Numbered from the stretch's first letter, positions 16,406 through 26,785 are shown. The stretch is DNA of 64,000 nucleotides from Chlamydia sp. BM-2023 (GCF_964023145.1 NZ_CAXIED010000001.1:682001-746000), one strand, 5' to 3'. Made by a program: numbers and translations. The notes: generated by a model not told the origin, from the sequence alone.

Positions 16406-17290
16406 ATGAAAAAGTTAGTTTTGTACTTTGGTACTTTTGTTCTATCTCTTTTTTGCGGCGTTTTTTTATGGGATAATGTGCCCTGCGCACATAAAGCTAT
16501 GAAAGTTACTGCAAATTATAGTGTGGAAGTTTTTGAAAAAAGTTGCCGCATTGTTCGTAAGGTCTCTGGATTTGAGAAGCTAAGAGTCTTTGAAAGAAAG
16601 TTTTCTCCAGAGCAGGTGCTAACTTTTTTCCCAGAGTACGTAGAGGGGAAAGCCTCTATAGAGCTCGCCTTCGTTCCACACACATTAATGCAAGTGCGTT
16701 TTTCTCAAGAAGATACTGCTAAAAAAATGATGATGAGCCAAGAAGGTGAGATTCTTTGGAATTTAGCAAGTGGCGAAATGGTATTAAACACAGGAACATG
16801 GGCGTGTTCTAAAGGATTTAGAGAATGCTTAATGTTAAAAGCTGGGAAACAAGATGTCTGTGTTATGCAAGCTCTAGCGAATTTAGGAGGAGCTGCTTCT
16901 AAAGAATCATTAGCACACGCCCTAGCGATGAAGAATATCCGTGCTGAAAAGGTGATTAAATCATGTCAAAAAAAGAAATTGATTTTTGCAACTGGCAGCC
17001 AAATAGGAAGTCATTTCCACCAGTTACAACCAATTAAAGGTTGTACAACAACCATCCAATCCTCTCCCGTTTGGTTGCGAAAGCCTCGAGGTGCTTCCAT
17101 AGTCTCACCACAATTTTCTGAGGATCGTGTGTGCGATCTTGCCGGGATGGTCTTTGGAAATAATTTTTTAATCGTAAATAAAGTTGTTGTCTACGTGCCG
17201 ATTTATAAAGTGTCTTTGCAAGCCGCTGATAATAGCGTACGTATAGAATATATCAATGCTGTAACAGGAAAAGCTTTTCAGGATCTTTAA
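16406..17290 (+). CDS. Exported or anchored hypothetical protein (CT546 position)
   Basis: A 294-residue protein with an N-terminal hydrophobic helix (residues 4-24) that could be a signal sequence or membrane anchor. The middle part (about 95-200) has alternating helices that could form a winged-helix-like fold, for example around ALANLGGAASKESLAHALAM. No family is certain. The ATG follows an extremely AT-rich region with AAAAAGG nearby. The stop codon is shared with the convergent dnaE (4-base overlap). Confidence 0.6.
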   Translation: MKKLVLYFGTFVLSLFCGVFLWDNVPCAHKAMKVTANYSVEVFEKSCRIVRKVSGFEKLRVFERKFSPEQVLTFFPEYVEGKASIELAFVPHTLMQVRFSQEDTAKKMMMSQEGEILWNLASGEMVLNTGTWACSKGFRECLMLKAGKQDVCVMQALANLGGAASKESLAHALAMKNIRAEKVIKSCQKKKLIFATGSQIGSHFHQLQPIKGCTTTIQSSPVWLRKPRGASIVSPQFSEDRVCDLAGMVFGNNFLIVNKVVVYVPIYKVSLQAADNSVRIEYINAVTGKAFQDL

Positions 17291-20200
17291 ATAGCAATAA
17301 AACGTACGGGAATTTGAGCATTTTCTAAATCTTTCTGTAATCCAGAGGTGTCTTCAGAAATGAAGTAGTCAGAATCAGGAGAAATAGACGCTACTCTTTC
17401 GTTATCTTTTGTAAACACCAAAGATAAGGTTCTTGAACCAGGGTATTTACATATAATTTGCTTTAGTATGCACAAATGGCTGTGGCGAAGTTTCGTAAGA
17501 TCTAAAGATAACTTAATAGCTGGAGCTTGAGATCGATTATCAGTAGTTTTTGACATAGTAGATATTTTCCCCTGATTCGTATCTTTATTAGTTCCCATGT
17601 TTAAGTACGACATTTTTTGCATCTGACCTTTGATTTTATCAAACATGTCGTCGCACTCTTGAATAAGCTCCTCATTCACAAGAGAAAGGTCTTGCATCCA
17701 TCTGCAAGATAAACGCAAAGATTCACCACGCTTATCAATAGACAAGATAGCATAAATTAAACGATCTTCCTCTAATAATTCTTGTTGCTGGGCATACATT
17801 TCCGGCCATATAGGTAATTCGTAAGAATCCATACCGTCGCTAACACGTAATAAAGCAAATTTTCTTTGGCCTTTTGAAGAAATTCGCGTTGTCACCTTAT
17901 CAATAATAAATATTGTACGAATTACTGCTCCATGGGGGAGATTGTCAAACTCTCCAGGGCTAACAACAGATAACTTTGGTAGAATGTCTTTTACAGCATC
18001 CATAGGGTGCTCAGTAAGATAAATACCCAAGAGTTCTTTTTCTTTCTTGAGTATTTCTTTTTTCGACCTACGAACAACATCTGTAATAGGGGAGAAAACT
18101 ACGGGACTATCCTGATGCATAGTATTTAAAGAAAAGAAAGTCATAACTCCCGTAGCAGCCTCTTTTTTCTCTTTAGATATCGTATCATAGATAGATTCTA
18201 ACGTAGCTTGAGCAACATCTCTATCTGATTCAAAAACATCAAAACAGCCAGCATCTATCAGATTTTCTGTATGTTTCTTAGTAACCTTTTTTAAATCAGA
18301 ACGTTGTATGAAATCTTGAATGCTTTGATAAGGACCGCGTTTTTCCCTTTCTTCAATAATACTTTCTACCAAGCCCTTGCCAATACCCTTGATAGCCCCC
18401 ATAGCAAAACGAATTCCTTTGTCAGTAGCAACAAAGTTTGTCCCTGATTCATTAATATCAGGAGGAAGGATACAAATATCCATACTATGTGCTTCTTGAA
18501 TTAGCTTGCCGATCTTTTCAACATCATCAGAATCACAAGTAAGAAGGGCTGCTAGCCACTCTTTAGGATAATTTGCTTTCAGGTAGGCCGTAGTATAAGT
18601 AATTAACCCATAAGCAGCAGCGTGAGACTTGTTAAATCCATAGGAAGCAAACTTCTCCATTTTATCAAAAATAGTAGTCGCTAACTCTGCATCAATACCA
18701 TTTTTGCACGCCCTTTCACAAAATCTCGTACGCTCTTTAAGCATCTGGTTAATGTCTTTTTTACCCATAGCACGGCGTAAAACATCACCTTCTCCTAATG
18801 AATAGCTCGCCAGAGATCCTGCAATTTGCATGACCTGCTCTTGATAAACCATAATTCCATAGGTTTCTTTAAGAATGGTCTCCATTAACGGATGATCGTA
18901 TTCTATAACCTCTTTACCATGCTTCCGATTGATAAAAGAGGGGATCATATCCATAGGCCCTGGACGATACAAAGCGCCTATAGCTATGATTTCTTCAAAG
19001 GAATCAGGACGAAGATTTTTTGCTAACTCCTGCATCCCTTTGGATTCCATCTGGAATATCCCCATGGTCTTTCCTTGATGCAAAAGAGAAAAGGTCGTTT
19101 TGTCATCTAGAGGTAAAGAAGCCATCTCTAAAAGCTCGCCTGTTTTTTTCTGAATGGCATGAATAGCAATATGGATGCTTGTTAGCGTTTTCAAACCTAG
19201 AAAGTCTACCTTGAGCATGCCCACACTTTCCACAGGCTTCATAGAAAATTGGGTGGTGATCATAGTGGAGTCTTTAGAAATGCAAATGGGGATATGATTG
19301 GTTAAATGTTCCCCACAGATAATTACCCCAGCAGCATGGACTCCTGTATTGCGAATGGATCCCTCCAAACGCATAGCCATATCAATAACCTGAGCTGCCT
19401 CTGCATCATTGGTATAGAGTTCATTTAAGTTGGGATCTGTTTCTAAAGCTTTTGAAAGCGTAGCATTAAGATCAGGGATATGCTTGGCAATATGATTCAC
19501 TTTAGATAAAGAAACATCTAAAGTTCTTCCCACATCCTTTACAGCCATTTTGGCTTTCATTGTTCCGAAGGTAATAATCTGAGCGACGTTATCTTTCCCA
19601 TGGCGTTCTATAGCATAGTTAATAACGCGTTCGCGTCCTGCCATGCAGATATCAATATCAATATCGGGATAGGATAAACGTTCTGGATTGATAAATCTCT
19701 CAAAGAATAAATCGAAACGAATCGGCTCTATTTCTGTAATGCCTAGTAAAAATAACATGACAGATCCTGCTCCTGAGCCTCGCCCAGGACCTACAGGAAT
19801 TCCGTGATCTTTTGCCCAGCGAATAATATCCCAAACAATAAGAAGATAATCGCACATCCCTTTAGGAATAATAATGGAGATTTCCATCTCCAAGCGGTCC
19901 TTCACTAGCTGTAGAGGATCTTTCCCTGGGAACTTTTTAGATATATGAGCGAGTTGTTCTTCCGTATATTTTGTAGACAGCCCTTGCTCACAAAGATCCC
20001 TGAGGAAAGCAGAAGAGGCCTCATAACGCTCTGCTTCTGTGTAGGCCCCCCGCTCTTTTAAAAATTCCGGAACATAAATAGGGTAATGTTTATTCGCAAA
20101 ATTCAACTTTAGATTGCACTTCTCTGCAACTTCTAAAGTATTTGAAATAGTTTCTGGATGATCAGCAAATAATGCCGCCATGTCATCAGGAGATTTAAAA

Positions 20201-21015
20201 TAATACTCTCTACTGCGGTAAACCTTTCTCTTAGGGTTGGGAATATAGGTGTTTTGTTTTGCTATGCGTATGGTCTCTCCTAATTGTACATTAAGGAGAA
20301 TCTCATGAGCTAACCAGTCGTCAGGATGGATATAGTGGATATTATTAGTAGCTACAGTACGAATTCCTAAACGCTTGCTAGCCTTTAATACAGCGCTATT
20401 AACTTTTGTTTGTTTTTCAATAAATTGGTAATACTCATGCTTTAACCACTCTTCACCTAGAGAAGCAATCTTTTCCTCTGACATTTTGTGAAACTGTATT
20501 TCACTATAAAAATCGTCTTTGAAAAGGTTCTGATGCCAACGTAGATCTTTTTCAAGAGCCTCTTCGGATTCTAAAGCAGCTTGAGCAACAGATCCAGAAA
20601 GACAAGAAGATAGACAAATTAATCCCTCGGAGTGCTGTGAGAGGAGCTCTCTATCTATTCTAGGGAAATAATAAAAGCCTTCTGTGAAAGCTAAAGAAGT
20701 TAATAAACAAAGATTGCGGTATCCTTGCTCATTTTTACATAAAAGAATTAAATGATTTGCTACGCGGCTTTTCTTTTCTTTTTTTTTATCGAAACGCGAT
20801 GTAGGCGCTACATAAATCTCACAGCCTATTATCGGCTTGATTTCGTTTTGTTCACATTCTTTATAAAACTCAATCGCACCGTATAAATTTCCGTGATCTG
20901 TTAAAGCTAAAGAGGGAATTTGATATTCCTTAGCCTTCGCCACAAAGTTCTTGATGGAACTTGTGGCGTCTAAAATGGAATATTGAGAATGACAATGAAG
21001 AGGTATCCAAGTCAC
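17287..21015 (-). CDS. dnaE: DNA polymerase III alpha subunit
   Basis: Replicative polymerase catalytic subunit of 1242 residues, normal for DnaE. The N-terminal PHP domain starts with HCHSQYSILDATSSI. The palm carries the catalytic PDIDIDIC motif and the preceding GPGRGSGAGS. The fingers contain YRPGPMDMIP and ASYGFNKSHAAAY. A helix-hairpin-helix region and an OB-fold follow in the last third. It runs on the minus strand, 25 bases after uhpC. Confidence 0.96.
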   Translation of the reverse strand: MTWIPLHCHSQYSILDATSSIKNFVAKAKEYQIPSLALTDHGNLYGAIEFYKECEQNEIKPIIGCEIYVAPTSRFDKKKEKKSRVANHLILLCKNEQGYRNLCLLTSLAFTEGFYYFPRIDRELLSQHSEGLICLSSCLSGSVAQAALESEEALEKDLRWHQNLFKDDFYSEIQFHKMSEEKIASLGEEWLKHEYYQFIEKQTKVNSAVLKASKRLGIRTVATNNIHYIHPDDWLAHEILLNVQLGETIRIAKQNTYIPNPKRKVYRSREYYFKSPDDMAALFADHPETISNTLEVAEKCNLKLNFANKHYPIYVPEFLKERGAYTEAERYEASSAFLRDLCEQGLSTKYTEEQLAHISKKFPGKDPLQLVKDRLEMEISIIIPKGMCDYLLIVWDIIRWAKDHGIPVGPGRGSGAGSVMLFLLGITEIEPIRFDLFFERFINPERLSYPDIDIDICMAGRERVINYAIERHGKDNVAQIITFGTMKAKMAVKDVGRTLDVSLSKVNHIAKHIPDLNATLSKALETDPNLNELYTNDAEAAQVIDMAMRLEGSIRNTGVHAAGVIICGEHLTNHIPICISKDSTMITTQFSMKPVESVGMLKVDFLGLKTLTSIHIAIHAIQKKTGELLEMASLPLDDKTTFSLLHQGKTMGIFQMESKGMQELAKNLRPDSFEEIIAIGALYRPGPMDMIPSFINRKHGKEVIEYDHPLMETILKETYGIMVYQEQVMQIAGSLASYSLGEGDVLRRAMGKKDINQMLKERTRFCERACKNGIDAELATTIFDKMEKFASYGFNKSHAAAYGLITYTTAYLKANYPKEWLAALLTCDSDDVEKIGKLIQEAHSMDICILPPDINESGTNFVATDKGIRFAMGAIKGIGKGLVESIIEEREKRGPYQSIQDFIQRSDLKKVTKKHTENLIDAGCFDVFESDRDVAQATLESIYDTISKEKKEAATGVMTFFSLNTMHQDSPVVFSPITDVVRRSKKEILKKEKELLGIYLTEHPMDAVKDILPKLSVVSPGEFDNLPHGAVIRTIFIIDKVTTRISSKGQRKFALLRVSDGMDSYELPIWPEMYAQQQELLEEDRLIYAILSIDKRGESLRLSCRWMQDLSLVNEELIQECDDMFDKIKGQMQKMSYLNMGTNKDTNQGKISTMSKTTDNRSQAPAIKLSLDLTKLRHSHLCILKQIICKYPGSRTLSLVFTKDNERVASISPDSDYFISEDTSGLQKDLENAQIPVRFIAI

Positions 21016-21040
21016 AGGTAATTCCCTAAGTCAATTCAGA

Positions 21041-22411
21041 TTATGATTTAGAATCAAAACTTCTTTCGGAAGCATTCCATGTAGGAAGGAACAAAACTAA
21101 GGCTATTAAAGCACATCCTAGAAGAGCAACAAAGAAACCCTTCCATCCCCAATCTTGAGCTATTTTCCCTAAAGGATACCCTGCAAAGGCTGCTCCAAAA
21201 TAAGCAAACCATCCAGCAAATCCACTAGCAGTACCAGCAGCTTTTTTATGAGATAATTCCGCAGCTGCTAGACCAATCATCATCTGGGGACCAAACAAGA
21301 AGAACCCAATAACAAAGAGTAGAGAGCCGTCTAACCACCATAAATCTTGCGTGCGACCATACCACATGCCAAAAATCGAGAACAGTAATCCTAGGGAGAA
21401 CACAACGTTCATAGGACCACGTTTCCCTTTGGAAATCTTATCAGATAACCATCCGGCAATTAGCATACCAAAGAGTCCGCCTATTTCAAATAAAGAAACA
21501 CAGAAATTTGCTTTAACAGCAGCATAGCGTTTCGTTTCAATTAAGAATAAGGCGCTCCAATCGTTTACTGCCATACGAACAACATAAATAAAGAAAGAAG
21601 CAAAAGATAGTAACCAAATCCATTTGTTCTTGAGAACATAGGTAAAGAGAATCTCTCGAGTAGACAACTCTTTCTCTGCTTCTTCTTCTAAAATATCCGC
21701 GGTTGTCTCTTCGTGTTTTTGAGACTCCTGCTCTTTTCTATACTTTTCAATAGCCGGTAAACCTAAAGACTGCGGCGTATCACGAAGGCGATTCATTAAA
21801 ATGAAGCCCATGCCAATACAAAGAAGACCTGGGATAAACATAGCTCCACGCCAGCCACAACAATCAATGGCAAATCCTGTAAGAATAGGGATTAAAGCTC
21901 CGCCAATATTGTGTGAAGTGCTCCACACGCTCCACCAGGTGCCTCTTTCCGATTTCGAATACCAATGAGTTAATAAACGTGCACACGGAGGCCAACCCCA
22001 ACCTTGGAACCAACCATTGAGGCCCCACCATAAAGCAAATAAAAGAATGGAAGAGGACATACCAAAGAGTATGTTGGTAACCCCGGTAATAATTAATCCC
22101 AATGCCATGAAATAGCGGGGATTTGACTGATCGGACATTACACCGCTGACAAACTTGCTGATGCCATAACTGATGTACAAAGTACTTCCGATAATCCCTA
22201 GTTGTGCTTTATCAAATCCAAGGTCATTCATGAGTGTGGGCATTGCGAAAGTAAAGCTCTTCCGTGTAAAATAATAGAAAACATATCCCACAAACATACT
22301 GTAGAATATTCGCATTCTCCAGTACTTGTACCTCTTTTTGATTAACTCTGGATCGTCAAGTTCTTTAATGTGCGCAGGCGGCTGAAAGAATTTGGCCCAA
22401 ATATTCATCAT
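21041..22411 (-). CDS. uhpC: Hexose-phosphate : phosphate antiporter (UhpC/GlpT family)
   Basis: Major-facilitator transporter of 456 residues with 12 predicted helices, of the organophosphate:Pi antiporter group. Typical features are the N-terminal YKYWRMRIFYSMFVGY, the GxxSDxxxxR loop (VMSDQSNPRYF) and GWLSDKISKGKRGP in the second half, and WFQGWGWPPCARLLTHW in helix 4. In chlamydiae this carrier takes glucose 6-phosphate from the host cell, feeding glycolysis and glycogen synthesis. An acidic cytoplasmic loop lies at about residues 225-250. Confidence 0.93.
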   Translation of the reverse strand: MMNIWAKFFQPPAHIKELDDPELIKKRYKYWRMRIFYSMFVGYVFYYFTRKSFTFAMPTLMNDLGFDKAQLGIIGSTLYISYGISKFVSGVMSDQSNPRYFMALGLIITGVTNILFGMSSSILLFALWWGLNGWFQGWGWPPCARLLTHWYSKSERGTWWSVWSTSHNIGGALIPILTGFAIDCCGWRGAMFIPGLLCIGMGFILMNRLRDTPQSLGLPAIEKYRKEQESQKHEETTADILEEEAEKELSTREILFTYVLKNKWIWLLSFASFFIYVVRMAVNDWSALFLIETKRYAAVKANFCVSLFEIGGLFGMLIAGWLSDKISKGKRGPMNVVFSLGLLFSIFGMWYGRTQDLWWLDGSLLFVIGFFLFGPQMMIGLAAAELSHKKAAGTASGFAGWFAYFGAAFAGYPLGKIAQDWGWKGFFVALLGCALIALVLFLPTWNASERSFDSKS

Positions 22412-22654
22412 AGGATCTCATATTTAAATATTTAATATTGTTGTAATACAAAGAAAGAATTCCTCAGGTTAACATATGAGCCATGAAAAAACAAGTGAGT
22501 AATGATTCGATGTAAATGGGATAAACATTGATAAATTGAGGTTTTCTGTTAGTTACTTTAGTATAATTTATAGTATTAATACTTGAGTTTATATCTTTAG
22601 AGCTTAAGTTTTTTCTTGGCTGGGGAAACAGAAATTTTCTTAGAGAAATGTGTC

Positions 22655-22855
22655 ATGAAAAGAAAGGTCGTTATATTCGTAAGTTTATTTTTAACTCCCC
22701 TGGGAGTTGAGGAAAATAAAGATGCGCATTGTCATGATACAAAAAATTGGAAGAAAGTCTTGCAGACATATCTGCAAGAGCATGAACTTCCTAGTCAAGA
22801 GGTGATAGAACCTATCTTTTATGAGGGTTGCAACCCTCATGTAGGAAGGGTTTAA
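22655..22855 (+). CDS. Possible small exported protein overlapping a structured region
   Basis: An open frame of 66 residues begins at ATG 22655. Its N terminus (MKRKVVIFVSLFLTPLG) resembles a signal sequence, and the rest is polar with three cysteines or histidine pairs. A TTG at 22616 would extend it. Two perfect inverted repeats lie within it (22758-22779 and 22821-22840), so the locus could instead encode a structured RNA. It lies between the divergent uhpC and hisS. I do not recognise it. Confidence 0.35.
   Translation: MKRKVVIFVSLFLTPLGVEENKDAHCHDTKNWKKVLQTYLQEHELPSQEVIEPIFYEGCNPHVGRV
22758..22779 (+). repeat. Perfect 9-bp hairpin, 4-base loop
   Basis: TCTTGCAGA and TCTGCAAGA flank the loop CATA. 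It falls inside the small reading frame between uhpC and hisS and forms a pair with the palindrome 41 bases downstream. Confidence 0.6.
22821..22840. repeat. Perfect 20-bp palindrome
   Basis: ATGAGGGTTG is followed directly by its reverse complement. As RNA it would form about an 8-bp GC-containing stem with a tight loop. As DNA it is a perfect dyad that could bind a dimeric protein. No T-run follows at once, so it is not a standard terminator. Confidence 0.65.
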
Positions 22856-22922
22856 TTTTGCTCTTTATCTGAATTTTGGATATTCTACTCTAAAATTGTG
22901 CAATCAAAATTAAAGACATACG

Positions 22923-24215
22923 GTGAAAGTAACTTTGCCCAAAGGGGTTTTTGATATATTCCCTTACATTACTGATGCTAAGCATATGTGGAGGCGTACA
23001 GCCTTGTGGCATTGGGTAGAAGATGTTATTCATACAGTGTGTGATTTATACGGATTTTCAGAAATACGTACTCCTGTTTTTGAAAAGTCTGAAGTGTTCT
23101 TACATGCCGGAGAGCAAAGTGACATTGTAAAAAAAGAGATGTACACTTTTGAAGATAAAAAAGGACGTTCATTAACTTTACGTCCTGAAGGAACAGCTTC
23201 GATTGTACGCTCGTTTATTGATAACCCTACAAACCAGCGTAACGATAATAAATTCTATTATATTCTTCCTATGTTCCGTTACGAGCGTCAGCAATCAGGA
23301 AGATATCGTCAGCATCATCAGTTTGGTTTAGAGGCTATAGGAGTAAGACATCCCTTGCGCGATGCAGAAGTCCTCGGTTTGCTCTGGCACTTTTATACTG
23401 CTGTAGGCTTGCAGCATATGCAAATCCAATTAAATTTTTTAGGGGGAGAAGCAACGCGTAAACGATACGATATAGTTTTGCGAGAGTACTTCCTTAAGCA
23501 TTTTGATTCTTTGTCTTCGCTGAGCAAGGAAAGATACAATACAAATTTATTAAGAATACTAGATTCTAAAGAACCAGAAGATCAAGACATCATCTCTGGA
23601 GCACCTCCAATTCTTGATTATATTTCAGATGATGATCAAAAATACTTTGAAGAAATTCTTTCGGCTTTGCGCGATTTAAATATTCCTTACACAGTCAATC
23701 CAAGGTTAGTTCGTGGCTTAGATTACTACACAGATGTGGTTTTTGAAGCAGTGACAACTTTTGGAGGGCACTCCTATGCTTTAGGAGGAGGAGGACGTTA
23801 TGATGGGCTTATTGCTGCTTCCGGAGGGCCTGCAACTCCAGCTTGTGGCTTTGGAGTGGGCATAGAAAGGGTAATTCAGACTTTATTGGCTCAAGGGAAT
23901 CTTACTGTGCCTACTTCTCATAAATTGCGATTGATTCCCGTAGAGCCTCAGGCAGACTCTTTTTGTTTTGTTTGGGCTCAGCATTTGCGTAGTCTAGGAA
24001 TCCCTACAGAAGTAGATTGGACACATAAGAAATTAAAAATGGCTTTAAAAACAGCAGATGCAGAGAAAGCAACCTTTGTCTGCCCCATAGGGGAGCGAGA
24101 GTTGCTTTTAGAGCAATTGACTATTAAAAATATGTCTTTGCGTGAAGAATTCTCTGGTTCAAAGCAAGAGGTAGAGCAAAGGTTACTATATGAAATACAG
24201 AACACATCGTTGTAA
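22923..24215 (+). CDS. hisS: Histidyl-tRNA synthetase
   Basis: Class II synthetase that charges tRNA-His. The 430 residues contain motif 1 around EIRTPVFEKSE, motif 2 FRYERQQSGRYRQHHQ, the HisA motif LVRGLDYYTDVVFE and GGGGRYDGL, then motif 3 GFGVGIERVI, and a C-terminal anticodon-binding domain. The start is GTG at 22923. Its end overlaps the start of aspS by 26 bases, so the two synthetases are translationally linked. Confidence 0.96.
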   Translation: MKVTLPKGVFDIFPYITDAKHMWRRTALWHWVEDVIHTVCDLYGFSEIRTPVFEKSEVFLHAGEQSDIVKKEMYTFEDKKGRSLTLRPEGTASIVRSFIDNPTNQRNDNKFYYILPMFRYERQQSGRYRQHHQFGLEAIGVRHPLRDAEVLGLLWHFYTAVGLQHMQIQLNFLGGEATRKRYDIVLREYFLKHFDSLSSLSKERYNTNLLRILDSKEPEDQDIISGAPPILDYISDDDQKYFEEILSALRDLNIPYTVNPRLVRGLDYYTDVVFEAVTTFGGHSYALGGGGRYDGLIAASGGPATPACGFGVGIERVIQTLLAQGNLTVPTSHKLRLIPVEPQADSFCFVWAQHLRSLGIPTEVDWTHKKLKMALKTADAEKATFVCPIGERELLLEQLTIKNMSLREEFSGSKQEVEQRLLYEIQNTSL

Positions 24216-25944
24216 CGAACTTTCCCCAAGCAATGTTGGAGAGCAAGTGCGCTTATCTGGATGGGTGCATCGGTATCGCAATCACGGGGGAGTTGTTTTT
24301 ATAGATTTGCGTGATCGTTTCGGTATTACGCAGATAGTATGTCGTGAAGACGAGAAGCCGGAATTACATCAGCTAGTAGATTCTGTGCGTTCAGAGTGGG
24401 TATTATCTATAGAGGGCACCGTATGTCGGCGCTTGGAAGGTATGGAAAACCCTAATCTAACAACTGGAGAAATCGAAGTTGAGATTGAGAAAATAGACAT
24501 ACTATCCAAAGCAAAAAATCTACCTTTTTCTATTTCTGATGAACATATCAATGTTAATGAAGAATTACGTCTAGAGTATCGTTATTTAGACATGCGTCGG
24601 GGTCAAATTTTAGATAGATTGATTTGCCGGCATAAAGTGATGATGGCATGCCGTCAGTACATGGATGAACAAGGATTTACTGAAGTTGTTACTCCTGTTT
24701 TAGGGAAGTCTACTCCGGAAGGAGCCCGGGATTACGTAGTTCCTTCTAGGATATACCCTGGGAGCTTTTACGCTTTACCACAGTCTCCACAGCTATTTAA
24801 GCAGATTTTGATGGTCGGTGGTTTAGATCGCTATTTTCAAATAGCAACTTGTTTTAGAGATGAAGATCTCCGCGCAGACCGTCAGCCCGAGTTTGCTCAG
24901 ATTGATATTGAAATGAGCTTTGCTACTCCCGAAGACCTTTTCCCTATTATTGAACGGTTGATGGTGAAGATGTTTGCTGTTCAGGGAGTGAATATAGAAC
25001 TTCCCTTACCGCGAATGACCTATCAAGAAGCAAAAGATTTCTACGGTACAGATAAACCAGATCTTCGATTTGGATTGCAATTACGTGATTGTCGATCACA
25101 TGCAAAAGAATTTTCATTTTCGATCTTTTTAGATCAACTTGCCCAAGGGGGAACCATAAAAGGTTTTTGTGTCCCTGGGGGCGCAGATATTTCACGTAAG
25201 CAACTAGATGTTTATACAGATTTTGTCAAACGCTATGGCGCTATGGGACTAGTCTGGATAAAAAAACAGGAAAATGGTGTAGCATCTAACGTAGCTAAAT
25301 TTGCTTCTGAAGAAGTATTTCAAGCTATGTTTGCTGACTTTGGAGCTGAAGATAATGATATCTTATTATTAATAGCTGCTCCGGAATCGATTGCTAACCA
25401 GTCTCTAGATCATTTACGTAGATTGATTGCAAAAGAGCGCAAGTTATACGACGAATCACAATACAATTTTGTTTGGATTACGGATTTCCCCTTATTTGCT
25501 AAAGAAGATGGAAAAATATGTTCAGAACACCATCCATTTACCTCTCCGTTAGCTTCAGATATCCCATTATTAGACACTGATCCTTTGGCAGTACGTTCTT
25601 CAAGCTATGATTTAGTTCTTAATGGGTATGAAATAGCTTCTGGATCTCAGCGTATTCATAACGCAGATTTACAGAATAAAATATTTTCTATTTTAGAGTT
25701 GTCCCCTGAGAGCATTAAAGAAAAGTTTGGTTTCTTTATAGACGCTTTAAGTTTTGGTACGCCACCGCATTTGGGAATTGCTCTTGGTTTAGATCGTATT
25801 ATGATGGTATTGACAGGAGCGGAAGGTATTCGCGAGGTGATAGCTTTCCCGAAAACACAAAGGGCTGCAGATTTAATGATGAATGCGCCTGCGGAAATTA
25901 TGACTTCCCAATTAAAAGAGCTAAATATTAAGGTAACCTCTTAA
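24190..25944 (+). CDS. aspS: Aspartyl-tRNA synthetase
   Basis: Class IIb synthetase that charges tRNA-Asp, and probably tRNA-Asn with later amidation, as is usual where a GatCAB pathway exists. The 584 residues have the N-terminal OB-fold (VRLSGWVHRYRNHGGVVFIDLRDRFG), motif 2 FRDEDLRADRQPEFAQID, the bacterial insertion domain at about 290-410, and motif 3 GIALGLDRIMMVLTG. The length is that of bacterial AspRS. It overlaps hisS. Confidence 0.96.
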   Translation: MKYRTHRCNELSPSNVGEQVRLSGWVHRYRNHGGVVFIDLRDRFGITQIVCREDEKPELHQLVDSVRSEWVLSIEGTVCRRLEGMENPNLTTGEIEVEIEKIDILSKAKNLPFSISDEHINVNEELRLEYRYLDMRRGQILDRLICRHKVMMACRQYMDEQGFTEVVTPVLGKSTPEGARDYVVPSRIYPGSFYALPQSPQLFKQILMVGGLDRYFQIATCFRDEDLRADRQPEFAQIDIEMSFATPEDLFPIIERLMVKMFAVQGVNIELPLPRMTYQEAKDFYGTDKPDLRFGLQLRDCRSHAKEFSFSIFLDQLAQGGTIKGFCVPGGADISRKQLDVYTDFVKRYGAMGLVWIKKQENGVASNVAKFASEEVFQAMFADFGAEDNDILLLIAAPESIANQSLDHLRRLIAKERKLYDESQYNFVWITDFPLFAKEDGKICSEHHPFTSPLASDIPLLDTDPLAVRSSSYDLVLNGYEIASGSQRIHNADLQNKIFSILELSPESIKEKFGFFIDALSFGTPPHLGIALGLDRIMMVLTGAEGIREVIAFPKTQRAADLMMNAPAEIMTSQLKELNIKVTS

Positions 25945-26017
25945 ATAATTGTATAGCTGTTTTGGGTGTATATGCACCGTATGTGTGAGTCTAGGCTACA
26001 ACCATAGGAGAGAAAAT

Positions 26018-26785
26018 ATGAGTAAACGATGGCATTTAATTATAATAACAGTGGTTGTGTCCTTGTGCATTGCTTCTTGCGACACAGGTTCTTCAATTGG
26101 AGGCCAGCAAGCAAAAATGGATGAGAAAGATATGAATAACGACGCACAACTTTCTGAAAATCAACAGATATCCCGTACTTTCGGTCATTTACTAGCAAGA
26201 CAATTGCGTAAATCAGAAGATATTGTGATGGATATTGCTGAGGTAGCTAAAGGCTTACAAGCAGAGATTGCATGCAAAACTGCGCCTTTAACTGAAGTAG
26301 AATACGAGGAAAAAATGGCTGAAATGCAACAGGTAGTTTTTGAAAAGAAATCTAAAGAAAATCTTTCTCAGGCAGAGAAATTCTTAAAAGAAAATAAGAA
26401 AAACGAAGGCGTTATCGAAGTCCAGGAAAACAAATTACAATACCGTATTGTAAAAGCAGGTTCTGGAAAAGCTATACTAGGAAAGCCCTCAGCTCTTCTT
26501 CACTATAAAGGTAGTTTTATCAACGGTCAGGTCTTTAGTAGCTCTGAATCTAATAAAGAACCCATTCTTTTGCCTCTAGGACAAACAATACCAGGCTTTG
26601 CTATGGGCATGCAGGGGATGAAAGAAGGCGAAACTCGAATTCTTTATATCCACCCAGATCTTGCTTACGGTACTGCTGGGCAGCTGCCTCCAAATTCACT
26701 GCTAATTTTCGAAATTCAGTTAATCGAAACCACAGATGAACCTATAGCAGATAGCAACACAGAGAACGCAAATTCAGCCTCATGA
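26018..26785 (+). CDS. mip: Mip-like FKBP-type peptidyl-prolyl isomerase lipoprotein
   Basis: Surface or periplasmic lipoprotein of 255 residues that isomerises prolyl bonds. It has a lipoprotein signal ending in IASC (Cys near residue 22), a helical dimerisation segment at about 35-130, and a C-terminal FKBP domain with LLHYKGSFINGQVF, LPLGQTIPGF and PPNSLLIFEIQL. I chose ATG 26018 because AGGAGAG lies just upstream. A longer frame from 25949 would bury the signal sequence. The stop overlaps the next gene by 4 bases. Confidence 0.92.
   Translation: MSKRWHLIIITVVVSLCIASCDTGSSIGGQQAKMDEKDMNNDAQLSENQQISRTFGHLLARQLRKSEDIVMDIAEVAKGLQAEIACKTAPLTEVEYEEKMAEMQQVVFEKKSKENLSQAEKFLKENKKNEGVIEVQENKLQYRIVKAGSGKAILGKPSALLHYKGSFINGQVFSSSESNKEPILLPLGQTIPGFAMGMQGMKEGETRILYIHPDLAYGTAGQLPPNSLLIFEIQLIETTDEPIADSNTENANSAS

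Noticed and set aside
25949..26017. N-terminal extension of Mip
   Set aside because: It would place 23 residues before a clear lipoprotein signal; AGGAGAG supports ATG 26018.
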